64,000 bases of DNA from JBBRVW01 sp038246545 (GCA_038246545.1 JBBRVW010000013.1:1-64000), one strand, 5' to 3'; shown: positions 25,031-34,341, counted from the first letter of the stretch. Notes: a model not told the origin generated them from the sequence alone. Program-made: numbers and translations.

Positions 25031-25927
25031 ATGCCGAGCACAGCCGCGGCGACGGCCTTCGGGCGCGTCCTCACCGCTATGGTCACCCCGTTCCGCGCCG
25101 ACGGATCGCTCGACCTGGACGCCGCCCAGCGGCTCGCCAGCCATCTCGTCGACCAGGGTCATGACGGGCTGGTCATCAGCGGCACGACCGGCGAGTCGCC
25201 CACGACCAGCGACGAGGAGAAGGAGCGGCTGCTCCGCGCCGTCCTCGAGGCTGTCGGCGACCGGGCCCGGGTGGTGGCCGGCTCCGGCACCAACGACACC
25301 CACCACACGATCGAGCTCTCCCGGGCCGCCGAGAAGGCCGGTGCGCACGGGCTGCTCATCGTCACGCCCTACTACAACAAGCCGCCGCAGGAGGCCCTCG
25401 TGCGGCACTTCGTCGCGGCGGCCGACGCCGTCGAGCTGCCGGTCATGCTCTACGACATCCCCGGCCGCACGGGGACGCCGATCGAGCACGACTCCCTGCT
25501 GCGGCTCGCCGAGCACGAACGGATCCTCGCCGTGAAGGACGCCAAGGGCGACCTGTTCGAGGGGTCACGGGTGATGGCGGCGACCGACCTCGCCTACTAC
25601 TCCGGCGACGACCCGATGAACCTCGCCTGGCTCACGCACGGGGCCGCCGGTGTCGTCTCCGTGGTCGGCCACGTCCACGGCAGCGACTACGCGGCGATGG
25701 TCGCTGCGGTCGACGACGGCGACCTGTCGGGCGCGCTCGCGATCCACCGGCGGCTGATCCCCGCCGTCCGCGCGATCATGGACCGCTCGTCGCAAGGAGC
25801 GATCCGGGCGAAGGCGGCGCTCCAGCTGGCCGGCGTCATCGCGCACCGCACCGTGCGGGCGCCGCTGATCGACGCCACCGACGACGAGGTGGCCCGGCTG
25901 CGCGAGGCGCTCGGGACCGTCGCGTGA
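25031..25927 (+). CDS. dapA: 4-hydroxy-tetrahydrodipicolinate synthase
   Basis: DapA condenses pyruvate with aspartate semialdehyde, the committed step to lysine and diaminopimelate. The 298-residue TIM-barrel protein has the GTTGE pyruvate-carboxylate motif (T53), the VTPYYNKPP segment, Y141 in YDIPGRTG and the Schiff-base lysine K169 in AVKDAKGD. ATG 25031 is leaderless by the -10 at 25019. The stop overlaps rnj as GTGA, a pairing seen in many actinobacteria. Confidence 0.97.
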   Translation: MPSTAAATAFGRVLTAMVTPFRADGSLDLDAAQRLASHLVDQGHDGLVISGTTGESPTTSDEEKERLLRAVLEAVGDRARVVAGSGTNDTHHTIELSRAAEKAGAHGLLIVTPYYNKPPQEALVRHFVAAADAVELPVMLYDIPGRTGTPIEHDSLLRLAEHERILAVKDAKGDLFEGSRVMAATDLAYYSGDDPMNLAWLTHGAAGVVSVVGHVHGSDYAAMVAAVDDGDLSGALAIHRRLIPAVRAIMDRSSQGAIRAKAALQLAGVIAHRTVRAPLIDATDDEVARLREALGTVA

Positions 25928-27609
25928 GCCATCCGCACCCGGAGCTCGGTCCGCCGCCGGACCTGGCCGACGGAGCCTTGCGCATCGTGGCCCTGGGGGG
26001 TCTTGGCGAGGTCGGCCGCAACATGACGGTGTTCGAGTACGCCGGGCGGCTGCTCATCGTCGACTGCGGGGTGCTGTTCCCCGAGGACTTCCAGCCCGGC
26101 GTCGACCTGATCCTCCCCGACTTCGACCACATCCGCGGCCGGCTCGACCTGGTCGACGGCCTCGTGCTCACCCACGCCCACGAGGACCACATCGGCGCGG
26201 TGCCCTACCTCCTCCGCGAGCGGCCGGACATCCCGCTGATCGGCTCGCGGCTGACGCTGGCGATGGTCGAGGCCAAGCTCCAGGAGCACCGGATCAAGCC
26301 CTACACCCTCGAGGTCAAGGAGGGCGACCGCGAGCAGGTCGGGCCGTTCGGCTGCGAGTTCATCGCCGTGAACCACTCGATCCCGGACGCGCTCGCCGTC
26401 GCCATCCGCACACCCGCCGGTCTCGTCCTGCACACCGGTGACTTCAAGATGGACCAGCTGCCCCTTGACGGCCGCCTCACCGACCTGCGCGCCTTCGCCC
26501 GTCTCGGCGACGAGGGAGTCGACCTGCTCCTGGCCGACTCCACCAACGCCGAGGTGCCCGGCTTCACCACGCCGGAGCGCCAGATCACGCCCGTTCTCGA
26601 CCGGGTGTTCGCGCAGGCCCGCAAGCGGATCATCGTGGCGTCCTTCGCCAGCCACGTGCACCGCGTGCAGCAGGTGCTCGACACCGCCCAGAAGCACGGC
26701 CGCAAGGTCGCCTTCGTCGGACGGTCGATGGTCCGCAACATGGGCGTGGCGCGCGACCTCGGCTACCTCGACGTGCCCGGCGGGCTGATGGTCGACGCCA
26801 AGTCCCTCGACGACCTGCCCGAGGACAAGGTGGTGATCGTCTGCACCGGGTCGCAGGGCGAGCCGATGTCGGCACTCTCGCGGATCGCCAACCGTGACCA
26901 CGCGATCCGGGTCGGCGAGGGCGACACCGTGATCCTCGCCTCGTCGCTGATCCCGGGCAACGAGAACTCCGTCTTCCGGGTCGTCAACGGTCTGTCCCGC
27001 TGGGGTGCCACCGTGGTGCACAAGTCGAACGCCCTGGTGCACGTCTCGGGTCACGCCTCCGCCGGCGAGCTCCTGTACGTCTACAACATCGTCCGGCCGG
27101 GCAACGTCATGCCGGTGCACGGCGAGTGGCGCCACCTGCGGGCCAACGCCGACCTCGCCGTGCAGACGGGTGTGCCGCGCGAGCGCACCGTGCTCGCGGA
27201 GGACGGCGTGGTCGTCGACCTGGTCGACGGGCGCGCCAGCATCGTCGGCGCGGTGCCGTGCGGCTACGTCTACGTCGACGGGTCCAGCGTCGGCGACGTG
27301 ACCGAGTCCTCGCTCAAGGACCGACGCATCCTGCGGGACGAGGGGTTCATCTCCGTGGTCGTGGTGGTCGACTCCGTCACGGGCAAGGTGCAGGGCGGTC
27401 CCGAGATCCACGCCCGCGGGTTCGCCGAGGACGACAGCGTGTTCGACGACGTACGCGGCAGGATCGAGCAGGCGCTCGAGAAGGCGGCGTCCGAGGGCAT
27501 CGGCGACAGCCGCCAGCTCGAGCAGCTGGTGCGCCGCACCGTCGGCAAATGGGTGAGCGACACCTACCGGCGGCGCCCGATGATCATCCCGCTCGTCGTC
27601 GAGGTCTGA
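25924..27609 (+). CDS. rnj: Ribonuclease J
   Basis: RNase J is a metallo-beta-lactamase/beta-CASP nuclease with 5' exonuclease and endonuclease activity on RNA. The 561-residue protein has the zinc motif HAHEDH (H84, H86, D88, H89), the HTGDFKMD segment, the beta-CASP region (LLLADSTNAE, FASHVHRVQQ) and the VHVSGHAS motif, followed by the C-terminal domain. GTG 25924 overlaps the dapA stop. Its 3' end converges on the DUF559-like gene, with a dispersed hairpin element between them. Confidence 0.97.
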   Translation: MSHPHPELGPPPDLADGALRIVALGGLGEVGRNMTVFEYAGRLLIVDCGVLFPEDFQPGVDLILPDFDHIRGRLDLVDGLVLTHAHEDHIGAVPYLLRERPDIPLIGSRLTLAMVEAKLQEHRIKPYTLEVKEGDREQVGPFGCEFIAVNHSIPDALAVAIRTPAGLVLHTGDFKMDQLPLDGRLTDLRAFARLGDEGVDLLLADSTNAEVPGFTTPERQITPVLDRVFAQARKRIIVASFASHVHRVQQVLDTAQKHGRKVAFVGRSMVRNMGVARDLGYLDVPGGLMVDAKSLDDLPEDKVVIVCTGSQGEPMSALSRIANRDHAIRVGEGDTVILASSLIPGNENSVFRVVNGLSRWGATVVHKSNALVHVSGHASAGELLYVYNIVRPGNVMPVHGEWRHLRANADLAVQTGVPRERTVLAEDGVVVDLVDGRASIVGAVPCGYVYVDGSSVGDVTESSLKDRRILRDEGFISVVVVVDSVTGKVQGGPEIHARGFAEDDSVFDDVRGRIEQALEKAASEGIGDSRQLEQLVRRTVGKWVSDTYRRRPMIIPLVVEV

Positions 27610-27625
27610 CCCCGACCCCCAGCTT

Positions 27626-27686
27626 GTTGAGTGGCGCGACCTTGCTGCTTCGGGACCGGTGAAGCAGCAGGGTTGCGCCACTCAAC
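27626..27686. repeat. Dispersed hairpin element, copy 1
   Basis: Two 26-nt arms (27626-27651 and 27661-27686) flank a 9-nt loop; they pair throughout if two G-U pairs are allowed. The outer arm reads GTTGAGTGGCGCGACC. Related copies occur at 28769 and 52490. It lies between converging genes, and the stop codon of the minus-strand gene lies inside its right arm. Confidence 0.9.
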
Positions 27687-28674
27687 GCAGTGCCGCCCTC
27701 CGGTAGCGCAGGAGACGCCCGGCGAGGCGGGCGCGACCGTGACCCGTCAGGGTCGAGGACCTGGCCAGCCGCCACCAGAGCGCGGCCCGCGCCGGGTCGT
27801 GCGGCAGGCATCGTGCGTCCTCCGCATCTCGGATGATCATGGCAGGTTGGTGCGCGATCTCAGCGGTCGTGTAGCCGTACCGGTCGGCGCCGTTCCTCGT
27901 CATGGCCTTGTCCCGCCGGAGGTCCCGACCATGGCGCTCCTTGGTCCGGTGCTCGCCGCCGTCGCACTCCGGGTAGCGGTTCGTCCCGACCAGGTGCAGG
28001 TCGGCCCGTGCCAGGAACTGCGGACCGTCCCAGAGCTCCACCTGGCAGTCGACCGGCCCCAGGCCGGTCATGACGTGCATCAGCCGGAGCACCGACTCCC
28101 ACCAGGACTCGCTGCGTGGGTCCGCCAGCGCGACGGCCTTCCGCAGGGTCCGGGCGCCTCGGGCCCGCGGCCGCGCGGCGGCGAGGACGCCGTCGGGAGC
28201 GATGCCCGCGGCGAGCGCGCAGTCGACGAGCGGGACCAGGTCCACCAGGCTCAGGTCCTGGGCCAGCTCCAGCAGGGTCTCCTCCGCGCTGACGACCGGC
28301 AGTCCGGCCAGGTCCTCCACCTGGGTGTGGACCGAGCGACGCACGTAGAGCCCCTGACGCTGGACGTGGACGCCACTGGTCGTGCTCGCGAGCAGCACCG
28401 ACCCTGCGTGGATCCCGTTGGGCAGCCACCAGCCCCGGAGGGCGGCCGACGTGACGTGCCCGAACCCGCTCTGGCGGGGCAGGACGCCGGCCACGGCGCG
28501 GGCGAGATCGTCGAGTCCCGGTGCGTCGCGCCGTCCGTACAGTCCGTGGGACAGCCGGCGCCACCGCGGATGGCGAAGGGTCGCCGGCCCGAGCCCGAGC
28601 GTGGCGGCGTCCCGCAGCCGGACAGCGACCAGCCCCGGTGGGACCGAGGTGAGGCGAGCTGGCACTCGTCCCAC
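27682..28674 (-). CDS. DUF559/Vsr-like nuclease-fold protein, hypothetical
   Basis: This roughly 330-residue soluble, Arg-rich protein has an N-terminal helical part resembling a winged-helix/AbiEi-like module (ATLRHPRWRRLSHGLYGRRD) and a C-terminal region that looks like the restriction-endonuclease fold of DUF559/Vsr proteins (ADLHLVGTNRYPECDGGEH and RDLRRDKAM). Such proteins are numerous and poorly understood in Nocardioides-like genomes. The start is uncertain: GTG 28674 or GTG 28665, neither with a good ribosome-binding site. The gene sits exactly between two copies of the dispersed hairpin, and its TGA lies within the first copy, hinting that gene and hairpin share a history. Confidence 0.65.
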   Translation of the reverse strand: MGRVPARLTSVPPGLVAVRLRDAATLGLGPATLRHPRWRRLSHGLYGRRDAPGLDDLARAVAGVLPRQSGFGHVTSAALRGWWLPNGIHAGSVLLASTTSGVHVQRQGLYVRRSVHTQVEDLAGLPVVSAEETLLELAQDLSLVDLVPLVDCALAAGIAPDGVLAAARPRARGARTLRKAVALADPRSESWWESVLRLMHVMTGLGPVDCQVELWDGPQFLARADLHLVGTNRYPECDGGEHRTKERHGRDLRRDKAMTRNGADRYGYTTAEIAHQPAMIIRDAEDARCLPHDPARAALWWRLARSSTLTGHGRARLAGRLLRYRRAALR

Positions 28675-28768
28675 GATGAGCCGTCGAGCCCGGCCGGGCG
28701 CGGCGCCGGACAGGTCTGTGGACGGCCCGGCCGGGTGCCCGGTCCTGGGGACGGCGCTGACCCCCGTC

Positions 28769-28823
28769 GAGTGGCGCGACCCTGCTGCTTCCGGACCGGG
28801 GAAGGCGCAAGGTTGCGCCACTC
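28769..28823. repeat. Dispersed hairpin element, copy 2
   Basis: Arms 28769-28791 and 28801-28823 share the family sequence GAGTGGCGCGACCCTGCTGC but pair imperfectly (four mismatches, two of them G-U type) around a 9-nt loop. It lies between the DUF559-like gene and ftsK, in the same orientation as copy 1. Confidence 0.85.
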
Positions 28824-28907
28824 CTGAGGGCTGGTGGGGGAGGACGGGCGCGGCGACACGCGGAGACTGGTACGGCTGTGACCTGTGGTGCAGGGGTGAC
28901 TGACAGG

Positions 28908-28913
28908 TAGCCT
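28908..28913 (+). promoter_or_regulatory. -10 element, leaderless ftsK promoter
   Basis: TAGCCT ends 6 nt before ATG 28920. Confidence 0.65.
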
Positions 28914-28919
28914 CGCGGC

Positions 28920-31424
28920 ATGGCCACCCGTACGCCCACGCGCCCCCGCGCCACCAGCTCGCGCGGCGCCGCGAAGCCGGCGGCGCGGAAGTCCTCGTCG
29001 ACGCGCTCCCGGTCGACCTCGCGCGGCTCCGGCCGCTCGGCCGCCCGCAAGCGCGCCCGCCGGACCCGGACCGGCCCTCCGTGGCCGGTGCGCGCGCTGC
29101 GCGGCCTGTGGCTCGGCGTCGCGCACCTGGTCGGCGCGCTGGCCCGCCGGATCGGGAGCAGTGCCCGCGACCTCGACCCGGCACACCGCCGCGACGGCAT
29201 CGGCCTGCTCCTGGTCGGGCTCGCCACGGTGGTGGCCGCCGTCGAGTGGTGGGAGCTCACGGGTCCGGTCGGCGCCGTCGTCCACGCCGTGGTCGCCGGC
29301 ACCACCGGCCGGGTCGGCCTGGTGCTGCCCCTCGTGCTGCTCGGCCTCGGCATCCGCATCCTGCGGCACCCGCAGGACGCCGAGGCCGGCGGCCGGATCG
29401 GCATCGGCCTGGGCTCGCTGATGCTGAGCGTGCTCGGTCTGGTCCACATCGCCCGCGGCCTGCCCGACCCCGGCAAGCACGACGCGCTGCGCGAGGCCGG
29501 CGGCTACCTCGGCTACCTCGTCAGCTCGCCGCTGGTCTCGGCGGTGTCGGTCTACGTCGCCGTCCCGCTGCTCGTGATGCTGCTGCTGTTCGGTCTCCTG
29601 GTCGTCACCGCCACCCCGCTCCACGCGCTGCCGGAGCGCGGCAAGGCGGTGCTCGCGTGGCTGATGCACCGGCCCGAGGACGCCACCGCCGACGAACCGG
29701 CGACGGCCGACGGCGAGCCCACCACGTCGGAGCCGCTGGAGCCGCTCAAGCGCCGCCGGCCGCGTCGCCGCCAGGGCACGATGACGGAGGGCGAGGACGA
29801 CTCGGACCCGCCCTACGACGCCTCGGTGGTCGCCCGCGCCGACGGGGCCATCGCCGGTGCCGGGACCGACTCGGCAGCCGACGAGGCCGAGCCGGGGAAG
29901 CCGCCGCCGGTGCACTCGCCGATGCCGGTGCGCGTCGAGCAGCTGCTGCTCTCCGGCGACGTCACCTACATGCTGCCGCCGGCCGACACCCTGCAGGAGG
30001 GCTCGCCGCACAAGGCCCGCTCGAAGGCCAGCGACGCGGTCGTCGACTCGCTCACGCAGGTGCTCGACCAGTTCGGCATCGACGCCCAGGTCACGGGCTA
30101 CACCCGTGGCCCCACCGTCACCCGCTACGAGGTCGAGCTCGGCAACGCGGTGAAGGTCGAGCGCGTCACCGCGCTGTCGAAGAACATCGCCTACGCCGTG
30201 GCCAGCGCCGACGTCCGCATCCTGTCGCCGATCCCGGGCAAGTCCGCGATCGGCATCGAGATCCCGAACCTCGACAAGGAGGTGGTCAGCCTCGGCGACG
30301 TCATGCGCTCGTCCGTCGCGCGAAACGACCACCACCCGATGCTCGTCGCGCTCGGCAAGGACGTCGAGGGCGGTTTCGTCCTCGCCAACCTGGCCAAGAT
30401 GCCGCACCTGCTGGTGGCCGGTGCCACCGGCTCGGGCAAGTCCAGCTTCGTCAACTCGATGATCACCTCGCTGCTGCTGCGCTCGACGCCGGACGAGGTG
30501 CGCATGGTGCTGGTCGATCCGAAGCGGGTCGAGCTCACGGCGTACGAGGGCGTCCCGCACCTCATCACGCCGATCATCACCAGCCCCAAGAAGGCCGCCG
30601 AGGCGCTGCAGTGGGTCGTGCGCGAGATGGACCTGCGCTACGACGACCTGGCGGCGTTCGGCTTCCGGCACGTCGACGACTTCAACAAGGCCGTCAAGGC
30701 CGGCACGGTCACCGCGCCGCCCGGCAGCGAGCGGGTGCTGGCGCCCTACCCCTACCTGCTCGTCGTGGTCGACGAGCTCGCCGACCTCATGATGGTCGCG
30801 CCGCGCGACGTCGAGGACTCCATCGTGCGCATCACCCAGCTCGCCCGCGCGGCCGGCATCCACCTGGTGCTGGCCACCCAGCGGCCGTCGGTCGACGTCG
30901 TGACCGGCCTGATCAAGGCCAACGTGCCGTCGAGGCTGGCCTTCTCGACCTCCAGCCTCGCCGACAGCCGGGTCATCCTCGACCAGCCGGGAGCCGAGAA
31001 GCTCATCGGTGAAGGGGACGGGCTGTTCCTGCCGATGGGCGCCAGCAAGCCGATGCGCATGCAGGGGGCCTGGGTCACCGAGGCGGAGATCGTCTCGGTG
31101 GTCGAGCACTGCAAGGCCCAGCTGCAGCCGACCTACCGTGACGACGTCACGGTCCCGCAGAGCACCAGGCGCGAGATCGACGAGGAGGTGGGGGACGACC
31201 TGGACCTGCTCTGCCAGGCTGCCGAGCTCGTCGTCACCACCCAGTTCGGGTCGACCTCGATGCTGCAGCGCAAGCTGAGGGTGGGCTTCGCCAAGGCCGG
31301 CCGGCTGATGGACCTGATGGAGAGCCGCGGGCTCGTCGGGCCGTCGGAAGGGTCCAAGGCCCGCGACGTCCTGGTGCAGCCGGACGAGCTGGACGGCGTG
31401 CTGTTCACCCTGCGGGGCGAATGA
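28920..31424 (+). CDS. ftsK: DNA translocase FtsK/SpoIIIE
   Basis: FtsK pumps chromosomal DNA through the division septum. The 834-residue protein has a very basic Ser/Arg/Ala-rich N-terminus (1-60), four membrane helices (about 90-235), a charged linker, then the motor: the KARSKASDAVVDSL and GPTVTRYEVEL segments, Walker A GATGSGKS at 501-508, the VVVDELADLMM Walker B region, and the C-terminal gamma winged helix (TSMLQRKLRVGFAKAGRLM) that reads polar DNA signals. ATG 28920 is leaderless by the -10 at 28908. Only 12 bp separate its stop from the next locus. Confidence 0.97.
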   Translation: MATRTPTRPRATSSRGAAKPAARKSSSTRSRSTSRGSGRSAARKRARRTRTGPPWPVRALRGLWLGVAHLVGALARRIGSSARDLDPAHRRDGIGLLLVGLATVVAAVEWWELTGPVGAVVHAVVAGTTGRVGLVLPLVLLGLGIRILRHPQDAEAGGRIGIGLGSLMLSVLGLVHIARGLPDPGKHDALREAGGYLGYLVSSPLVSAVSVYVAVPLLVMLLLFGLLVVTATPLHALPERGKAVLAWLMHRPEDATADEPATADGEPTTSEPLEPLKRRRPRRRQGTMTEGEDDSDPPYDASVVARADGAIAGAGTDSAADEAEPGKPPPVHSPMPVRVEQLLLSGDVTYMLPPADTLQEGSPHKARSKASDAVVDSLTQVLDQFGIDAQVTGYTRGPTVTRYEVELGNAVKVERVTALSKNIAYAVASADVRILSPIPGKSAIGIEIPNLDKEVVSLGDVMRSSVARNDHHPMLVALGKDVEGGFVLANLAKMPHLLVAGATGSGKSSFVNSMITSLLLRSTPDEVRMVLVDPKRVELTAYEGVPHLITPIITSPKKAAEALQWVVREMDLRYDDLAAFGFRHVDDFNKAVKAGTVTAPPGSERVLAPYPYLLVVVDELADLMMVAPRDVEDSIVRITQLARAAGIHLVLATQRPSVDVVTGLIKANVPSRLAFSTSSLADSRVILDQPGAEKLIGEGDGLFLPMGASKPMRMQGAWVTEAEIVSVVEHCKAQLQPTYRDDVTVPQSTRREIDEEVGDDLDLLCQAAELVVTTQFGSTSMLQRKLRVGFAKAGRLMDLMESRGLVGPSEGSKARDVLVQPDELDGVLFTLRGE

Positions 31425-31442
31425 TCAACGCCGGGTCACCGA

Positions 31443-31448
31443 TAGACT
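31443..31448 (+). promoter_or_regulatory. -10 element for the RodZ-like gene
   Basis: TAGACT lies 28 nt before ATG 31477. A GGGAGGAGC ribosome-binding site lies between, so this transcript would have a short leader, unlike most neighbours. Confidence 0.5.
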
Positions 31449-31476
31449 GGTGACTCAGCACGGGAGGAGCACCACG

Positions 31477-32229
31477 ATGTCCATCGGCACGACCCTCGCG
31501 CGGGCGCGGGAGTCTGCCGGTCTCAGCGTGGACGAGGTCGCTCACGCGACCCGGATCCGCCGCACCCTGCTGCTCGGCATCGAAAGCGACGACTTCTCGG
31601 CGTGCGGCGGCGACTTCTACGCCCGCGGCCACATCCGCACCGTCGCCACCAAGCTGGGCCTCGACCCGGCGCCGCTGATGCACGAGTTCGACGCCGCCCG
31701 ACCGCCGGAGCCCCCTCGGACCACCGACGTCTTCGAGCCGGAGAAGACCCGTCCCGAGCGGCGCGGCCCCAACTGGAGCGCCGCGATGGTCGCCGCGCTC
31801 GTGCTGGTGGTCGGCTTCGGGATCTTCCAGGCCTTCAGCGGCGGCGACGGCCGGCGGGCCGTGGTCGGCGGGCCGGCCGCCACCGGCTCGACCTCGGCGT
31901 CCCCGCCGGCGTCACCGAGCCCGTCACCGAGCGGCGACGGGAGCGGCAGCGCCGTGGCCCAGGCGTCCCGAGGCAAGGTCAAGGTCGACGTGACCGCCAC
32001 CGAGAAGAGCTGGGTGCAGGTGACGACCGGCACCGGTCAGGAGCTCTACCAGGGCCTGATGGACGCCGGCATGCGCAAGTCCTTCACCGACAAGCGCCAG
32101 CTTCGCGTCGTGGTCGGCAACGCGGGTGGCATCGAGCTCACGGTCAACGGCACCGACATCGGCGCACCCGGGCGCCGCGGCCAGGTCGCACGGCTGCAGT
32201 TCACGCCGCAGGACCCGACCGGCGCCTGA
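31477..32229 (+). CDS. RodZ-like HTH / single-pass membrane protein
   Basis: This 250-residue protein has an N-terminal helix-turn-helix (TTLARARESAGLSVDEVAHA, then TRIRRTLLLGIE), a proline-rich charged linker, one transmembrane helix (about 104-122), a Ser/Pro/Gly periplasmic stretch and a C-terminal DUF4115 beta domain (VDVTATEKSWVQVTTGTGQ, ending in a VARLQFTPQDP segment). This is the RodZ architecture, which in other bacteria links MreB to cell shape; in actinobacteria without MreB-driven rods its role is less clear. ATG 31477 follows GGGAGGAGC. It lies between ftsK and rimO, a conserved position. Confidence 0.88.
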   Translation: MSIGTTLARARESAGLSVDEVAHATRIRRTLLLGIESDDFSACGGDFYARGHIRTVATKLGLDPAPLMHEFDAARPPEPPRTTDVFEPEKTRPERRGPNWSAAMVAALVLVVGFGIFQAFSGGDGRRAVVGGPAATGSTSASPPASPSPSPSGDGSGSAVAQASRGKVKVDVTATEKSWVQVTTGTGQELYQGLMDAGMRKSFTDKRQLRVVVGNAGGIELTVNGTDIGAPGRRGQVARLQFTPQDPTGA

Positions 32230-32262
32230 CGCCGGGCGGCGGGAGCGCCGTCCGGCGGCAAC

Positions 32263-32268
32263 TAGGCT
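32263..32268 (+). promoter_or_regulatory. -10 element, leaderless rimO promoter
   Basis: TAGGCT ends 7 nt before ATG 32276. Confidence 0.65.
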
Positions 32269-32275
32269 GGCGGGC

Positions 32276-33727
32276 ATGGCTCCCTCGTCCGGCCGGCGCG
32301 TCGCGCTGGTCACCCTCGGCTGCGGCCGCAACGAGGTCGACTCCGAGGAGCTCGCCGGCCGGCTGGCCGCGGACGGCTGGCAGCTCGTGGCCGAGGCGGC
32401 CGACGCCGACGTCGCGCTCGTGAACACGTGCGGCTTCGTCGACGCCGCCAAGAAGGACTCGATCGACACCCTGCTGGCCGCGGCCGACCTCAAGGACGGC
32501 CACCGCACCCAGGCGGTCGTGGCGGTCGGCTGCCTCGCCGAGCGGTACGGCGACCAGCTGGCGGCGTCGCTGCCCGAGACCGATGCGGTGTTGAGCTTCG
32601 ACGACTACCCCGACATCTCGGGGCGGCTGCAGGCGATCCTCGCGGGAGAGAAGCACCAGCCGCACGTGCCGCGCGACCGGCGCACGCTGCTCCCGCTGGC
32701 CCCGGCGGACCGCACCGTGCCGGCGGCGCCGCCCGCGGTCGAGGTCTCCCGGCCCGACCTGCCCGAGGGGGTCGCGCCGGCCGCCGGACCCCGCCCGGTA
32801 CGGATGCGCCTCGGCGACGGCCCGACCGGCGCGCTCAAGCTCGCCAGCGGCTGCGACCGCCGGTGCACCTTCTGCGCGATCCCCACCTTCCGCGGTGCGT
32901 TCGTGTCGCGGCGGCCGCCGGAGCTGCTCGCCGAGGCCGGCTGGCTCGCCGAACAAGGGGTACGCGAGCTGGTGCTCGTCAGCGAGAACTCCACGTCGTA
33001 CGGAAAGGACCTCGGCGACCTCAGGCTGCTCGAGACGCTGCTGCCTGAGCTCGCGGCCGTGCCCGGAGTGGTCCGGGTCCGGGTCAGCTACCTCCAGCCC
33101 GCCGAGATGCGCCCGGGGCTGGTGACGGCGATGACCTCGACGCCGGGCGTCGCGCCCTACTTCGACCTGTCCTTCCAGCACAGCAGCGGTCCGGTGCTGC
33201 GGCGGATGCGTCGCTTCGGCGACACCGACCGGTTCCTCGAGCTGGTCGCGTCGGTGCGCGCCGCCGCGCCCGAGGCCGGTCTGCGGTCCAACGTCATCGT
33301 CGGCTTCCCGGGCGAGTCCGAGGCCGACCTCGCCGAGCTGGAGCGGTTCCTCACCGAAGCCCGCCTCGACGTCGTCGGCGTCTTCGGCTACTCCGACGAG
33401 GACGGCACCGAGGCGGCGACCCTCGACGGCAAGCTGCCGGAGGACGTCGTGCGCGAGCGGGTGGAGCGCCTCACCTCGCTCACCGACGAGCTCGTCGCGC
33501 AGCGGGCCGAGGACCGCGTCGGCCAGGTCGTGGAGGTGCTCGTCGAGGAGCTCGACGTCGGCGCGGGGACCGCCGAGGGGCGGGCCGCGCACCAGGGCCC
33601 CGAGGTCGACGGCAGCACGACGCTGCTCGACGCCGGGCACGTCGCCGTGGGTGACCTGCTCACCGCGACCGTCGTCGCCTCGGAGGGTGCCGACCTGGTG
33701 GCGGCGCTGCAGGCACCGAGCAGGTGA
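32276..33727 (+). CDS. rimO: Ribosomal protein S12 methylthiotransferase RimO
   Basis: RimO is a radical-SAM enzyme that methylthiolates an aspartate of ribosomal protein S12. The 483-residue protein has the N-terminal UPF0004 domain with cysteines in TLGCGRNEVDSE, NTCGF and VGCLAERY (auxiliary cluster), the radical-SAM CxxxCxxC at C193, C197 and C200 (CDRRCTFC), and a C-terminal TRAM domain. A linker of about 60 Pro/Ala-rich residues separates the first two domains. ATG 32276 is leaderless. The stop overlaps pgsA as GTGA. miaB, a relative, starts at the right end of this window. Confidence 0.96.
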   Translation: MAPSSGRRVALVTLGCGRNEVDSEELAGRLAADGWQLVAEAADADVALVNTCGFVDAAKKDSIDTLLAAADLKDGHRTQAVVAVGCLAERYGDQLAASLPETDAVLSFDDYPDISGRLQAILAGEKHQPHVPRDRRTLLPLAPADRTVPAAPPAVEVSRPDLPEGVAPAAGPRPVRMRLGDGPTGALKLASGCDRRCTFCAIPTFRGAFVSRRPPELLAEAGWLAEQGVRELVLVSENSTSYGKDLGDLRLLETLLPELAAVPGVVRVRVSYLQPAEMRPGLVTAMTSTPGVAPYFDLSFQHSSGPVLRRMRRFGDTDRFLELVASVRAAAPEAGLRSNVIVGFPGESEADLAELERFLTEARLDVVGVFGYSDEDGTEAATLDGKLPEDVVRERVERLTSLTDELVAQRAEDRVGQVVEVLVEELDVGAGTAEGRAAHQGPEVDGSTTLLDAGHVAVGDLLTATVVASEGADLVAALQAPSR

Positions 33728-34341
33728 GCTCGCCGGCGCCCGGGGGAGGCCAGGCCAGCGCCTGGAACATCGCCAACGCCCTCACGGTCCTCCGGCTGGT
33801 CCTCGTCCCCGTGTTCCTCGCGGCGCTCTTCCACGACGACGGGCACGACGACAGCTGGCGCGTGCTCGCCTGGGTGGCGTTCGCGGTCGCCTCGGTGACC
33901 GACCGGATCGACGGCGAGATCGCCCGTAGGCACGGCCTGGTCACCGACTTCGGCAAGATCGCCGACCCGATCGCCGACAAGGCGCTGATCGGCGCCGCGC
34001 TCGTCGGCCTCTCGCTGCTCGACGAGCTGGCCTGGTGGGTGACCGTCGTGGTCCTCGTCCGCGAGATCGGGGTGACGCTGCTGCGGTTCTTCGTCATCCG
34101 GCACGGCGTCATGCCGGCCAGCCGTGGCGGCAAGGTCAAGACCATGCTGCAGGCGGTGGGCATCGGCCTGCTCGTGCTGCCGCTGGACGGCGTGCTGCAC
34201 GCGCTGGCGCTCCTGATCATGTACGTCGCCGTCGTCGTCACCGTCGTCACCGGGCTCGACTACGTCCAGCGGGCGCTCCGGCTGCGGCAGACCTCGGAGC
34301 GGGCCGTGCTCAAGCGGGCCCGGCGCGCCGAGCGGCCATGA
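33724..34341 (+). CDS. pgsA: CDP-diacylglycerol-glycerol-3-phosphate 3-phosphatidyltransferase
   Basis: This enzyme makes phosphatidylglycerophosphate from CDP-diacylglycerol and glycerol 3-phosphate, the committed step to phosphatidylglycerol and cardiolipin. The 205-residue membrane protein has the full CDP-alcohol phosphotransferase motif: D60, D63, G64, A67, R68, G77, D81 and D85 in DRIDGEIARRHGLVTDFG and KIADPIADK, with about five helices around it. GTG 33724 overlaps rimO and its stop overlaps cinA as ATGA, so rimO-pgsA-cinA form one coupled operon. Other CDP-alcohol transferases share the motif; the assignment rests on context. Confidence 0.93.
   Translation: MSSPAPGGGQASAWNIANALTVLRLVLVPVFLAALFHDDGHDDSWRVLAWVAFAVASVTDRIDGEIARRHGLVTDFGKIADPIADKALIGAALVGLSLLDELAWWVTVVVLVREIGVTLLRFFVIRHGVMPASRGGKVKTMLQAVGIGLLVLPLDGVLHALALLIMYVAVVVTVVTGLDYVQRALRLRQTSERAVLKRARRAERP

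Noticed and set aside
28251..31109. Open minus-strand frame of about 950 codons opposite ftsK
   Set aside because: It is a GC-rich antisense shadow: low-complexity Arg/Gly/Asp/His composition and no family motifs, while ftsK on the other strand is certain.
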